A stretch of DNA of 64,000 bases, from contig BQMF02000665.1 in assembly GCA_027922465.2 (NCBI GenBank), positions 1 through 64,000 on the forward strand, given 5' to 3'. Both the position numbers and the translations under genes were made by a program. The notes beneath the pieces are model-generated. The model worked only from the letters and a program-made list of their open reading frames with translations, made no database searches and was not told the DNA's origin. Source of the DNA: Turritopsis dohrnii (Eukaryota > Cnidaria > Hydrozoa > Anthoathecata > Oceaniidae). Below are positions 1 through 11,740 of the stretch, piece by piece (positions within the stretch are counted from its first letter, which is position 1; each line of letters starts with the position of its first letter).

Positions 1-618
1 TTCTTAATGGATTTTTAAACTGACGGTGTTCCTTTTTAAGCTTGATCTCCGGCAAAATTTTTCAAAGTCTCTTAACGTTTATGATGCTCTCGGGAATGTA
101 ACTAAATGAATTCGAAGTTATTACTATTTACGCCACAGATTTTCCATTCAAAACTTAATGTGACAAAGTTTTCATTACTTTATTACTTTTTGAAGATGCT
201 TTAGGGAATATAACTATGAATAAAAAACTTTTTGAAAAAATCTCTAAATGATGCAAAACAGTGCAGTTTATATGAAATAACAAATATTACTTCTTTCACA
301 TTCACCTTTTAAAGCACAGATTATTCTTAACACGATAATCTTTTAATTAGTTAATTGCTTCTTGAAGATGCTTTAGGGAGTACAACTTCGAATGGAAATC
401 TTTTTAAAAAAATCTCTAAATTGATGCAAGACTGAAGTTTTATATGAAACAACAAAGTTTAGTAATTATCGTAGCTAAAAGGTAAAATGTAAAATACTGC
501 AAACATCATTCCGCATTATGCATATGGTTTTAAAGCGTGAACTAACACTCATTTCTTTCTGAAAAGGATCCAGAAAGTCTTACAGTCATCTGCAGGAATA
601 CTTCTGCCCGGTAGGGCA
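1..618. repeat. Long direct repeat, copy 1
   Basis: This stretch is nearly the same as 1524-2218, starting at the window edge and ending at the shared motif CTTCTGCCCGGTAGGGCATC. Inside each copy, diverged sub-repeats of about 170-180 bp recur, recognisable by GAAGATGCTTTAGGGA followed by a run ending TCTCTAAAT. Copy 1 lacks about 75 bp that copy 2 has at roughly 1824-1898, so one copy has lost or gained an internal piece. No coding potential is visible. It could be a satellite-like repeat or the body of an unclassified transposon; the left end lies outside the window. Confidence 0.85.
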
Positions 619-1523
619 TCTTGTTTTTTTTTTTTTTTTTTTTTTTTACTGTCCAAACCTAGACCGATTTTTGTCGATGGGAAATAGTCAGTCAAATCCT
701 CTAAGTTCCAAACTTACATTTTTTTATGCTTTAAATATCTTAACTCACACTACGTTCATTGTATGCAAGTATTTTGCTGGAAAAGACTCTAAAGGTGTAT
801 AATATAAGCTCTACTGAAAGGAATAGTTGACATATGGCTAAATCGCAGATGCCAAGGTAGAAATATTTTTCACGTGAGTCTTATGCAACGTTCTTTCGTT
901 TTCCGTAGTTGTTTTAAAAATGGAAGCGAAGAAGCACAAGTAGATCTGAGAAAATTTCTTGGTTGAATATATGGATATAGAAGAGGTTATACGGCTGTCA
1001 AACTTAAAAGAATCAAGAACATTTATGATCCAAACTGATAATCTACGTGAAACTAATACTCTTAGTAGTTATTCGTGATAAATAAGCAGTTTTTGATGCT
1101 TCAAATCAGATATGAACGACTACAAAAACGGTATGCTTACATCGATTTAAAAAAATGCGTAAGGTTTCTATTAGTCTTTTTCTAAATATAATACAATTTT
1201 CTATTTCATGTTCCTAGGTAACCTATCCTGTTTTTATAAAGCTCTGGAATCTTGAAGCACAGCTCATCTTCCTCATCAGCTTATACCCATTTTATTAATC
1301 AATAGATGACCACTTTTTTAATTGACTAGTCGAATTTAAAATATTGTATGATTCTAAAATTTGTATGCTATCAAGCTGACGATAAAAAGGAAACACAGAT
1401 ATTTTTATTATTTCGCAAGGCCAAGTAAAAGTTTTTATTATGAAGTTCAGGTACAAACAACATAAAGATTTTCATACTGTATAGTTTTAAAAGGAGTATT
1501 TTGAAACGTCCACGGAAGAGTGT
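619..1523. other. Spacer between direct repeats, begins with a T run
   Basis: A run of more than twenty T residues at about 621-647 sits exactly where copy 1 of the direct repeat stops. This could be the poly(A) end of a minus-strand retroposed sequence. The following ~870 bp contain no convincing ORF or recognisable repeat. Confidence 0.4.
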
Positions 1524-2218
1524 TCTCTAATGGATTTTTAAACTGACGGTGTTCCTTTTTAAGCTTGATCTCCGGCAAAATTTTTCAAAGTCTCTTAACT
1601 TTTATGATGCTCTCGGAAATGTAATTAAATGAATTAGAAGTTATTACTATTTACGCCACAGATTTTCCCTTCAAAACTTAATGTGACAAAGTTTTCATTA
1701 CTTAATTACTTTTTGAAGATGCTTTAGGGAATATAACTATGAATAAAAAACTTTTTGAAAAAATCTCTAAATGATGCAAAACAGTACAGTTTATATGAAA
1801 TAACAAATATTACTTCTTTCACAGCTACAAGATAAACTGTAAAACACAAAGAACATCATACCACATTATGCATATTGTTTTAAACCGTGAACAAACATTC
1901 ACCTTTTAAAGCACAGATTATTCTTAACGCGATAATCTTTTAATTAGTTAATTCCTTCTTGAAGATGCTTTAGGGAGTGCAACTTCGAATGGAAATCTTT
2001 TTAAAAAAATCTCTAAATTGATGCAAGACTGAAGTTTTATATGAAACAACAAAGTTTAATAGTTATCGTAGCTAAAAGGTAAAATGTAAAATACTGCAAA
2101 CATCATTCCGCATTATGCATATGGTTTCAAAGCGTGAACTAACACTCATTTCTTTCTGAAAAGGCTCCAGAAAGTCTTACAGTCATCCGCAGGAATACTT
2201 CTGCCCGGTAGGGCATCT
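1524..2218. repeat. Long direct repeat, copy 2
   Basis: Second copy of the 1-618 repeat in the same orientation, with scattered substitutions. It carries an extra segment at about 1824-1898 that repeats the theme GCATAT-GTTTTAAA-CGTGAAC seen again near its end, so length variation probably arose by recombination between internal sub-repeats. No gene is visible. Confidence 0.85.
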
Positions 2219-3270
2219 TATTAGTGTTGCTTAACTCTGTCTAAACTAACACGTAAATTACGTGCACAAAAAATAGAATGTGTAGAAATCAAGTCATCCA
2301 AATAAACAGACAACATCTTGATGTGTGAAGCATTTAAGTACTTCCTGTGAAGGTTCGGTGTGTACTATTCAATAATGACTCTATCAATGATATTCTGTAT
2401 TTTTTGTAATGCAGCATGTAATTATCAAGCAAAGAATAAAATATATATGTCTATAAACTCTATGTTGTTTCTTCACTTCTTTATAGTCTTGTCATTTTAT
2501 GTTTTGTATCATAAACGATTTTTTGCTGTGTCTCTCTGCATAACCAGCAGTCTCTGTCATGTTCTTAAATAATCCGTTACTTACTTATTTGACTTTCAAT
2601 GAAGACAGAACAAATGTATGAATGATACTCCCTTACAAACACTTAAAAATAGCATTTTTTGATACTGTCACTTTTGCATCTGTCAGGTTGCTTTTTGTCA
2701 GGTTTGCTTTTGAACTTTTTATAATCAGAGAATAAAGTGTGCATGGAATTTTTGTGAGAAATACCTTTTTAATGTTAAATTTAAATTCTTTTAAATTTAC
2801 CACTTTTTTAAGGAGTTGGTAACCTCCTTTTATAATATAGAAGGTTTAAAAATTTAGAAGTTTATACATTTCAACTGACAAACGATCGATGGGTTAGTTA
2901 AATTTTATTTGTTTAAACAATACATTTAAAAAATGTAAGTAAAAGCATTTCAAGTAGGTGCCTCTTTATTTTGCTTTAAAGCTAACACTGAAACTGTTTG
3001 CCTGACACACAAGACAATTCCATTATCATTTTTTTCCAATTCACTTCGAAATCATGCTTACGTATGGTAGTTTCAATTAAAGCAATGCAAGTTTTGCCAA
3101 TGCAGTAGGTAGTTGATGTATTTGTTATGCGTTATCTTGGTCCCAAATTACGTCTCTCTCATAATTGAACTCTAATGACATTGAAAAAATTTTATTTCAA
3201 GGTGATAACTTGTATAACTTTTTAAATACACATGAATACAATTAATGAAATTTTATCAAGTTTGATTATT
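2219..3270. other. No feature recognised
   Basis: AT-rich sequence. The one short plus-strand ORF here (2360-2572) is hydrophobic but shows no splice context or family resemblance. It is probably intergenic or downstream of the gene at 3.4-7.2 kb. Confidence 0.5.
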
Positions 3271-3432
3271 TCAAAACAAGAAGAATACATTAAGATTTCG
3301 AAATTCATTAAAAAAGGATGCCATATTTTTGTTAAGTGAATAAGTTGCAAGTGATTTGCGGAGAAACTTTTCATGATCTCCTGTATCAGTACGTTCACAT
3401 ACGTTAAGGAGAAAGTTTTCCTTGTTACAAAC

Positions 3433-3553
3433 CTTTTTGCAGCAATGTGAAACTTTAAGGTAGAGTAGGTCTTGATTCAAGAAGAAAATTTCTACTGGCT
3501 GAATTACGTGAAATAATGTGCCAGAAGCGAATGACAAGCCATCAGTATTTATG
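3433..3553 (-). CDS. Probable fourth exon of the PAN/PA14 gene
   Basis: The acceptor TTTCAG restores the frame left by the previous exon, and the translation (SFASGTLFHVIQPVEIFF, then YLKVSHCCKK) suits the end of a PA14-like domain. The proposed donor GTTTGT is weak. Reading on instead to the stop at 3271 would add about 50 Cys-containing residues, so the 3' limit is uncertain. Confidence 0.5.
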
Positions 3554-6500
3554 CTGAAATGCTCCTGTGAGTAAGCATAAGAACTTCCGGTTTAGTACGT
3601 AAGAAATATTTTCCCTTCATACAATAGCAAATGACACATAACAAACAGAAAAGAAAATTCTTAAACACTATCTATTCGTTCATACATACTTCGAAAACAA
3701 AAGCAAAGTCAGATGAATATAAAAACAGTTGAAGACTACAATAATCGACTTTAGTTCTCATTGTTTATGTGATTCCAGTAAATTCTGCATTCGTCAACTT
3801 TTATTCTAAGCTTTCTCAAGGATAGTGATGTAGATATTCTTCTGTTATAAGAACTACGTCTGTTTCACCAGGTATCAACACACCAACCTCTGCACGAGGT
3901 GGCCCCCCCCGTTGTTCTTGCCACAATGAGAAGTTCAATGTAATATTTTTGACCTTTTACAAGGATTCATAGGCCAGAGATTTCTGTGATGGATCTCTAA
4001 ATAATATTTATTAAGTTTAATAGAAGTCATTGGAATGATTGTCGCCGTACTTAAAAGAAAGGACTTTCATCAATTTATTCAAATAAACTTCATTAAGGTA
4101 GCCGGATGGCAAAACATTATTAATGATGGAATTGTTCTCACCTCAACCAGTTGTATTGAGATGAATACGTGGTAGGCTTTATGATAGAAGTTTTTTCTTC
4201 CTCAGAATTTCCAAAGCGCACTTGAATTCCGAGATTTGAACATCCGTAAAAGAAATATTCTCCACTTTTCGGGGGCAAAAAATAAGCTTGTTGTATTACG
4301 CCCCATGAAGAACCACTAGCCTCTTCTTCCAGTTTGGTGTAATATTTCAGACTATCTGGATTATCGGGATATCTTGCGTCATTCTTCAATTTATATATTT
4401 TGCCATCCCCATTAAGATGAAAAAAGATCTTGCGTTGCACTAAACCTACAATTTAAACAGCATCATTTAATTTGCTATTTACATTACATTTGTTCTACCA
4501 CTCAATGTTTTCTATACTAGTTTTCCCAGAAATTCATGATTACAGTTCAAAAATTCCTTTGCGTTACAAATTCTTTAATCTTAAATCTTGCATCTTCATA
4601 ATAAGTAGATGGCATAGTTTTAAGTTTACAATTGATATGAGAAACAAACGCAACTCCTTCGAATGTTGAAGTTTGGTAACATGATGCGATTTTTTCTAAT
4701 AGCAAACATCTATATGAACAGTTAAGAGGCGCATGATAATGGTTTACTATGCTTACCTTTGCACTCATAAGCTGATTCTTCACAGGTATCGTAACAGTAT
4801 TCGGGAGAGTCACAAGGTTGACTACTTTCACAGAATGGGCCAATCTGGATGTAAAAATTATAGTTTCATAAAAATCCTTTAAAGACGATTCGATTATCCT
4901 GTGGGTAATCACGTTGAACCTCATTGCATATATTGCGTATATTGTGGACAGTTTATGGAATAGCAATACAAACTCATGACATTACCCAGTAAGCACAAAG
5001 ACGTTGTTTCAACGCTGTTTTGACGTCGTATTCCATCTTCGCATGACGGTCGTTTATTGGTCGAAATGGAAACAGCTAAACAACGTCGGATTTTGACGTC
5101 AAAGCGATGATTAAGAAAACCCAAAAATGACGTTGTACGGACGTTGTGCTACGGTCAAAAGACCGAAAACAACGTTGCATTGACGTTGTAGCACGGTCAA
5201 ATTAACGACGAAGAGTAATGACAACAAATGAAAAGTCAACAGCGGCAATCGAACCCTGACATCTCGCATGAATTCTCAGAGTGATAACCACTACACCATG
5301 GCACTTTGACATGTAGTAATGTGTTTGACTAACATCAAAATCACCAACTTAGTTTCGAGTAGGTTAAGATGGAAAAGAACGAAATGACAAACTGAAAGAA
5401 CAAATGCAATGTAATTTTTACTGGCTCTTCGTTTTTAAAACATCGTTTTTAAACTTTGCTTGCAGTGTACAGTTCACGAACCATCGTTTTTCGTTTCTTT
5501 CTTAAGGGTTCAGCGTATGCATTTCATAGCTTTTTCCGTTATTTCTTTTTACCATTACATTTTAAGTAAAAATATTTCATGAATGCGTGTAGAGCATTAA
5601 AGTTTCTTTCCAACGGTGTGTAAAATGATATATTTACATAAATAATAAGGAAGAAATTGGTCTGCAAAAACCATAAAAATACGGACATATCTTTGCTTCT
5701 TTGAGCTCCAATTCCCGAAGAAAAAGATTTTTTACATATTTTTTGGTTGTGCCAATTCCGATTAGTGCCGATTAGTGGAAGCAAAGTGTGCCCGCGAATC
5801 TCAATTAATGGTTTTGTTCAGGAGAAAAACAGTTTTTTGATTTTTCCGTACTTTTGAGCTATTGGATAGTTGAAAACAATCTGGGATTTTGAGCCAATCA
5901 GGAATTTTCTCTGAAATCGCGGGCACTATTCGTTAACAGGCTTTCATCTACCGCTGTGCAAAGTTCTAAAGGAAATGAGCCACTTCGCTGGGAAGATGGA
6001 GCTCATAGAAGGTAGAACACTAATAATTTTTCATCTCATAAACGACAATACGACAGCCTTTCACAAATTCAATTTAATTAAACGCTTTTTGAGTATATAA
6101 CAGATTGTATTTAAGGTTGTCATAACTTAGAAATGTTGAATAACAAAAAATGCCAATAACTTTCTCAAAAAGCATTATTTTTCGCTATAACTTTAAACGT
6201 AGTGCAGTAATAACCTAATGATGGCATCTGTCAAAACAAATTTGAAAAAGAAAATTTTCACTTTTGGAACTGAGTCCTTAATCTTTCTTAATCTCGAACG
6301 TCAGAATTGGCTGCAAGTATATATCAAATAAATAAGGAATAGACAAGTTTTAAAATGAAGCATCTGATCGTTTTAAACGCTGTATTAAGCTGATATTGAT
6401 ACAGTGAATCACTTGAGAATGGCTCACTTTTCGGAAAAGCAAAAAAGAACTTGTTTATAGAATTTAAAAATTCATATGCTTGAATATGTTGGCAGTCCCT

Positions 6501-7223
6501 TTGGCGGAGCTTTTTCAATTTTTTGAAAGAGATCCAAAATGTTGTAAAAACATTTCTTAAAAACGAACACTGAGAAAATGCCTTAAAGGGAAACTACACG
6601 GCAAAAAATCAAAACTGATTTATTGTACCATTTGGAAGAATTTTAAAAATGATGAAAGTCAGTTTTTGAATTTTCAAAAAATCTTTTTTCGATCCCAAGA
6701 TATTGTCATTTAAAATGTTTGCTCAAAACTTGATCTCCATGGCAACGTGACATCACAATGTTCAAAACGAAATTGCTGACATACAAATATGTAAATAACT
6801 GAAGAAATATTCTCTTGGCCAATTTTGAAAATATTTAAAGAGGAGTGAATATTACAGGAAAGAAGCGATATAAAAGAAGCTTCTTCAAAGTAAAAATACA
6901 CCACTTACGTTTCTTGTTTCATAATTTGTTGATATAAATTGCCAATCTGGATCATTCTCTTCTCCCGTGTAATTTCTCATAAGAAGTTCACATTTTGAAT
7001 TATCCAGTTTATGATTTACGTAAGCACAATGGTCATCAGCTACACAATGTAAACAGCAACGTGTTTTATCAACATTATCAATCGTTCTGATGACATCGCC
7101 TTTATTACGTACGCCAACCGTGTTAATGCTAAAGTTGCCATGTCTTTTACATGGAAGCCTAATGATATGGGCCTTGCATAAGTACAAACGTGTCACAAAG
7201 ATTGAAAAAGATACAAAAGGCAT
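3433..7223 (-). CDS. PAN/apple + Cys-rich + PA14-like multi-exon gene (partial model)
   Basis: Four minus-strand exons join in phase: 7223-6909, 4844-4757, 4445-4142 and 3553-3433. The first ends AAC|GTAAGT. The second is bounded by CAG|ATT and AAG|GTAAGC and leaves one base. The third is bounded by TAG|GT and GAG|GTGAGA, completes that Gly codon and leaves two bases. The fourth, entered at TTTCAG|C, restores the frame. Exon 1 has a PAN/apple-like pattern (paired Cys in TRCCLHCVADDHC, then KCELL). Exon 2 is Cys-rich like an EGF fragment. Exon 3 resembles PA14 (RYPDNPD near its start, FLPPKSGEYFFYG near its end). Such domains are usual in secreted or surface proteins, so an extracellular role is inferred. 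The start at 7223 gives a weakly signal-like N-terminus; an upstream signal exon is possible. The 3' end is unsettled. The introns hold a SINE and other non-coding sequence. Confidence 0.7.
4142..4445 (-). CDS. Exon with PA14-like beta-sandwich segment
   Basis: A 304-nt exon. After a short lead it reads KIFFHLNGDGKIYKL, then a RYPDNPD segment, then AYFLPPKSGEYFFYG. The pattern 'aromatic, PP-x-SGEY-x-F-Y' is the hallmark core of PA14/GLEYA-type domains. Donor GTGAGA. Phase fits the neighbouring exons. Confidence 0.65.
4757..4844 (-). CDS. Short Cys-rich exon (EGF-like fragment)
   Basis: An 88-nt exon with acceptor TTACATCCAG and donor GTAAGC. It encodes about 29 residues with five Cys (FCESSQPC, YCYDTC, YEC). 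It is too short for a full EGF domain. It is supported by perfect phase agreement with the exons on both sides. Confidence 0.65.
4985..5305 (-). repeat. tRNA-derived SINE-like repeat with ACGTT-rich tail
   Basis: On the minus strand 5305-5242 looks like a tRNA head, with an A-box-like TGGTGTAGTGG and a B-box-like GGTTCGATT. It is followed by a body containing palindromic ACGTTG motifs and an inverted pair around GGTC TTTT GACC. The far end (CCCAGTAAGCACAAAGACG at about 4985) resembles the terminus of the fold-back element at 16996-18570. It lies in the first intron of the PAN gene. Confidence 0.55.
5306..6908. other. First intron, remainder
   Basis: No exon or recognisable element is visible in this 1.6-kb AT-rich stretch apart from the SINE at its left. 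The short ORFs here have no splice-consistent boundaries. Confidence 0.5.
6909..7223 (-). CDS. Exon with PAN/apple-like domain
   Basis: Encodes 105 residues in phase 0. Cysteines occur at the spacing typical of PAN modules, with a TRCCLHC core and a later KCELL. The donor GTAAGT at 6908-6903 is strong. The first ~20 residues are hydrophobic but not a clean signal peptide. An alternative is that an acceptor lies inside them and the true start is further upstream. Confidence 0.7.
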
Positions 7224-8239
7224 TTACTAGGACTCCTCTCATTCCAGTGAAATATTTGAAATACAAATGAAAAACGTAAAACGAAGTTGCTGTAACTTGG
7301 TCTTTGGTAACAAACTTAAAAGTGCTGGCATGTGAGAATATTAGTTATACTAAATCAAGAAATAAATTTTTGATAGTATCTCATGGTGATATGTCATGGC
7401 GATTTCCCAATTAGGTGTTTGTATTATATTTTTGATTCATTCACAGGGCGTAAAGGATATTAGAATATATGAATAAAACAGTAGTATACAAACATTTTAT
7501 AAAACAATTTATTCAAATAATATAGATATGTTTGAATTTATATGGAAAATATTTTATGTAGGTCAAAACGTTTTTCGCCCCATGCCCATCACCAAACATG
7601 AAAGACTGGCAACTAAATATCAAACATCCTTTATAATGGTTGCCAATTCGAACTATTATTTCGATTTAAAATGTTCTAAACTTTTAATTTAGTAATAAGT
7701 ACTAGCTGTAAGTAATCATAATTATAGTAACATCAGTTATATTGTAATTGAAGGCTTTTTCGTATGTGAATTAAATCATGGAATCGTTCATGGAATGTAA
7801 TCATTATTAATCAATACCATTTTCCATTATAAAATAGCGGCATTCATCATATATATTAACTTGCTACAATACCAAATTCTCAATGTATAACGTATGTTAC
7901 AACGAAATTATAGTGAATTCCTTGCTATTTTTAACCAAATTTAAAACATTTGTTTCTTGTGGTGCAATTTGATTTTTTTGAAAACTTTGGGGATCGAATT
8001 AATTATTAAAAGCATTTTTATAGTTTTTGTGATGATCGATATTTTGAAACTGTTTACCAGCTAACTTGCCGAATGTCGCACTTTTTCTAAAATGGCCCTA
8101 ACACATGCATCTTTTGAGATAATTAAAAGCACTTTGAAAGCTGATAGTGTTAATTAATGAAGGATTGATTGGTTCCAGCAAAACCTTTAACCAGAAAACA
8201 AGAAAAACAAGAAAAACAAGAAAAGATTTCTTTTAATAG
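7224..8239. other. Upstream of PAN gene; no feature recognised
   Basis: AT-rich. It would contain the promoter and possibly a signal-peptide exon of the PAN/PA14 gene, but no TATA or initiator element can be chosen with confidence. Confidence 0.4.
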
Positions 8240-8266
8240 ACTTAAGCATTTGAAACATAATATTTT
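8240..8266. repeat. Left 27-bp direct repeat (target duplication)
   Basis: Identical over 27 bp to 16456-16482. It lies just outside the Penelope-like element and is most simply its target-site duplication. Neither outer flank shows further similarity. Confidence 0.75.
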
Positions 8267-9555
8267 TGTTATTATTTTTCGAGAGTGGTGTTGCAGCATA
8301 AGCAGTGACTGACTTAGAGAGAAAGTGTGAATTAGGTGAACTGTGTATAAATTACAGGGTGTGAAGTGAAAATTAGTCTCCCAGATAGGAAGCGTGGAGA
8401 GTCGTGGTGTTGTGTTGGTGCAGGGAGTGTGGTGCAATATAAGTGTATAGTGGGGTGCATTGTCCTGTTCTTGTGTCCTTGTCAATGGTGATTTGTTTCA
8501 GTGTGACGTACAAGGTGGATGTGTCGTTTCTTAGTAAATTAGAAACTATATTGTCAAATTAGAAATTTTAATAATGTGCAATAAAAGAAATGTGCAACAA
8601 AATGAGAGAAGTCTTTCATAGTATGTACAAGGATGTGTCGAAAAAAGCGCGTGTATGAGTTTGCCAAGACAAAGGCAGAATTGTAGGTCCTTCATCAGGA
8701 GCTGACACCTACATTTGCACAATGTCAGTTCGTTTCTGGTGACCTATGGTACCACGGTCTATCAGCTCTACGAACTACTCATACTTTTGGCAGGGGTTCT
8801 TGTACATACTATGGGTGACTTGGGATGATTGGGAGACGAGTCATTGAATTAAGAACTTACGTTTTCGTTGCTGTGCTTTGCGCGTCTGTTTTATCAAGAG
8901 ACTAAAGCTTTTTGTTGTTTTTTGTTGGTATTGCCGTGTCTATGGTGCGAAGTTCGAATGACGTTCGATTTGGATTCTATTGACGTAATCCTTGTGATAA
9001 AAATGGTGGTTTTGTTTGGATTTGTGGACGTGAATGTTTGGATTTTGTAGACGTGAATGTTTAAATGGAAATGTAAGTTGTGGGGTGCGAGGGTGTGGTG
9101 GAAGTGTGTGCATTGAGGTATTCTTATGGACCTTGTCGTGTATGTATGTATAATAGGCGTAAGTGTGCTTACAGATGTGGAGGATAGTGTATGTATTATA
9201 GGCTGTATAGTGGGTTAGTGTGAGTGGGTGTGTGTGTGTCATGTTGCTTTGTGGGTGAAGTGGTGTGGTTTTGAATTAATTGTGTGAATGACATGTGTTT
9301 TCAGACTGCTTTATTTGTTAGTGAAAGTGGGAAATAAGTGTGTGTATGTGTGTGTGTGGACTTTTGTGTGCAAATGAGTGTGTGTGAGTCGTATTGGCTG
9401 TTTTCATGTGTGTGGCGTAGGAATGTTAGAAAGATCGGTAACTGAGATCAACCATGGTTATTAAGGAATACATTTTATTGGTGACATGAGGATTGTTACA
9501 ACTAATAATGATAGCAATTGTTGATGTAATGAGATGTACTGTGTGGTGAAGTTCA
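8267..9555 (-). other. 3' region of the Penelope-like element
   Basis: No convincing ORF, but it shares the A+C-rich sense-strand skew of the ORF region, so it belongs to the element. A perfect 15-bp inverted repeat, CATAGTATGTACAAG at 8617-8631 against 8799-8813, brackets about 170 nt. On the sense strand this interval contains CTGATGA (about 8698-8692) and GAAAC. Members of this class can carry hammerhead ribozymes, but a complete catalytic core cannot be assembled here. Confidence 0.5.
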
Positions 9556-10905
9556 TTAATGTTGAGCGGAGTGTGTCAATATGTCTTTTAAAGATGGTGG
9601 ATTTTTGAATGCTTTTACGGGTGGTCTGGTCCAGATTTGTGATAGGGTGGTGTCGTGGGATGGCCAGTGGTTTTGAATGTGGTGTGATAACTTTTTTCCT
9701 GCTTCATTGAAAGTGGTTGCAAATGGTAGGATGCTAGCGTCTTTCTTCTTGCGTTGTTGGTGGATTAGCTCTGACTGTGTGAACGTGAATGCTCGAGATA
9801 TTTGTTCGTTTATGATGTTCAATGGGTAGTTCCGTTCGATTAAAGTGCGTGTGAATTGATGTAGATCTTCTTCTAAGTGTTTGTCGTCGGCTGTGATCAT
9901 GTTGTATCGTAGGGCTTGTGAGTAAATAATGCTGTGTTTGATATGTGCAGGGTGATGAGAGTTGTAATGGAGGAAACAGGAACTATGGGTGGGTTTTTTG
10001 TATAGTTTTGTTTTTAGCGTTCTGTCTTTATCTATGTATACTTGGAGGTCGAGAAAGTTTACTGATGCTTGTGAATATTCAAATGTGTATTTTATTGTAG
10101 GGTGTAGATTATTCATGTGGTTAAAGAGATTTTGTAATTGGTCGAGGTTGCCGTTGAAAATGAAAAAGATGTCATCAATTAAACGTTTCCAAAATTGAAT
10201 GTGTGTTCTGAATGCTTCGTTATCGAGTATTTCGTTTTCGCGTTTCCCCATGAACAAGTTAGCGTAAGGTGGTGCCATGCGTGTGCCCATTGAAGTCCCA
10301 TTTATTTGGTGGTAGTGGTTTTGCATGAATTGAAATGTGCTGTGTTTTAGAATGAACTCCATAATTATGTGTAATGTAAGTGGTCTCGGTGTGTATGGTG
10401 GTAAGGTGTTTTCATGTTTCTTGAGATGAAATAAGGCTGCTTGTATCCCTTCGTCATGTGGTATGTTGGTGTATAGCGACTTAACATCTGCAGTAACTAA
10501 GTATATGTTTGTGGCCAGAGGTGGTAATTTGTCAATGAGAGTGAGAAAGTGTTTGGTGTCGCGAATGTGTGATGGGAGTAGTTCTACGAGTGGTTGTAGG
10601 AAATGCGTGACATATCTGGAGAAGTTATCTGTGGGGCCATTGCATGCGGAGACGATAGGGCGGAGTGGATGATTTTTCTTGTGGATTTTTGGGAGTCCAT
10701 AGAGCAGTGGAGTTCGTGGAGGTGATGGTGGTAGTAGGAAGTCTTTCGTTTCTTCGTTTATGATGTGTTTATTGTGAAGATATGAGACTAGTGTGGCAGC
10801 GTCATGAGTAATGTGTTTGGTGGGATTGAAAGATAAACGGTTGTACGTGTTTTGGTCTTTGAGATGCTCGTTGTGGACTTTTCCTATATAATCCTGCGTG
10901 TTCAT
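9556..10905 (-). pseudogene. Penelope-like reverse transcriptase, main part
   Basis: A 449-residue ORF covering the RT fingers, palm and thumb. LPKIHK sits near residue 72, TADVKSLYTNIP near 140, GTSMGTRMAPPYANLFMG near 205, the catalytic pair in RLIDDIFFIF near 242, and the thumb with KKPTHSSCFLHY near 303. It overlaps the upstream ORF by 104 nt. The ATG at 10905 is not the original start: the family's DxxDYI block is continuous with the upstream ORF if one base near 10924-10930 is removed. The protein stops at SLKDILTHSAQH, just where a linker to a GIY-YIG domain is expected in endonuclease-bearing relatives. It would reverse-transcribe element RNA at a nicked target. It is probably inactive because of the frameshift. 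Confidence 0.85.
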
Positions 10906-11521
10906 GATGCATATGTTGCTGCCATATGTCGCTTTTTTTGATGGTGATGTCGGTATTGAATTTTAGTTGGTTGAGTGCATGTTGTTCTTCCTGGGTGAGA
11001 TTTTGTCGTTCCTGTCGTTGAGTGTGGGTTATATCGTTTAGTGATGCGTCAATCTTTTGGAAATATGTATTCAGTGCGTTGTTGTTGTTTGTTGGAGGAT
11101 TCCATGTGGATTGTTTTTTGAAGGCTGATGGTTTTTTTGTTTCAGCTGAATTGATCGTTTTAAGGTTGTGAAAATAGTATTGTGTGTTGATGCGTTTTTT
11201 GAAAAAATGTACGTCGTTTTCTAACATGTTTTTATTGTTGTGTGAGGTGGGGGTGGGTATGAATCCTAATCCCTTGTGTAAGAGTTTCTTTTGTGCTGAT
11301 GTGAGCGTGGTTGATGATGTGTTGATAATTAAGTTGTTGTTTGCGTTTTCACGGTAATGTTGAATAGCAAGCTTGCATTGTTTGGCGTAGTTGATTTGTT
11401 TGGATTTAAAGTGTGGGGAATTGCGAAATAGGCTATGGACGGTTGGTAAAGTGTATTTTCGTTTTCGGGTGGTTGGTATGATCTTGATGTTTTCTTGGTT
11501 CGTTGTTCGTTGACGATGCAT
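10802..11521 (-). pseudogene. Penelope-like RT, N-terminal part (frameshifted)
   Basis: 239 residues starting at the ATG at 11521. It contains the block LTSAQKKLLHKGLGFIPTP and ends its in-frame similarity at DITIKKSD. After that the reading is out of frame with the RT: the sense strand reads GAC ATA TGG, where dropping one base gives the expected GSNICIMNTQDYI. About 40 residues after that point are therefore shadow sequence. With the downstream ORF it forms one protein of roughly 650 residues. A programmed +1 shift is possible but less likely than a mutation or a read error. Confidence 0.8.
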
Positions 11522-11740
11522 GTTGTTCGGCTTCCGCTCTACGAATTAGTATCATTAAAGATTGTTAGTTGAAGCGGATGTGGAAGAACTAGGAAAGAGG
11601 GCGCAACCGTGGGGGTGGAAAGGACAAGTCTGAAGTAATGTGGTTGGTAAATATGTTAGAACAATAAATGATGTAAACGGTGAGGAACACGAAAAAAACT
11701 ATTGACACAAAAACTATTAACATTGAAAAAAATAAAAAAA

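Noticed and set aside
5242..5305. Functional tRNA gene on the minus strand
   Set aside because: tRNA-like promoter boxes only; ends do not form a convincing acceptor stem and the unit is fused to an ACGTT-rich repeat.
8940..9242. GIY-YIG endonuclease downstream of the Penelope-like RT
   Set aside because: The only ORF there is His/Thr/Tyr-rich from the skewed composition and lacks a recognisable GIY...YIG core and the expected Cys pattern.
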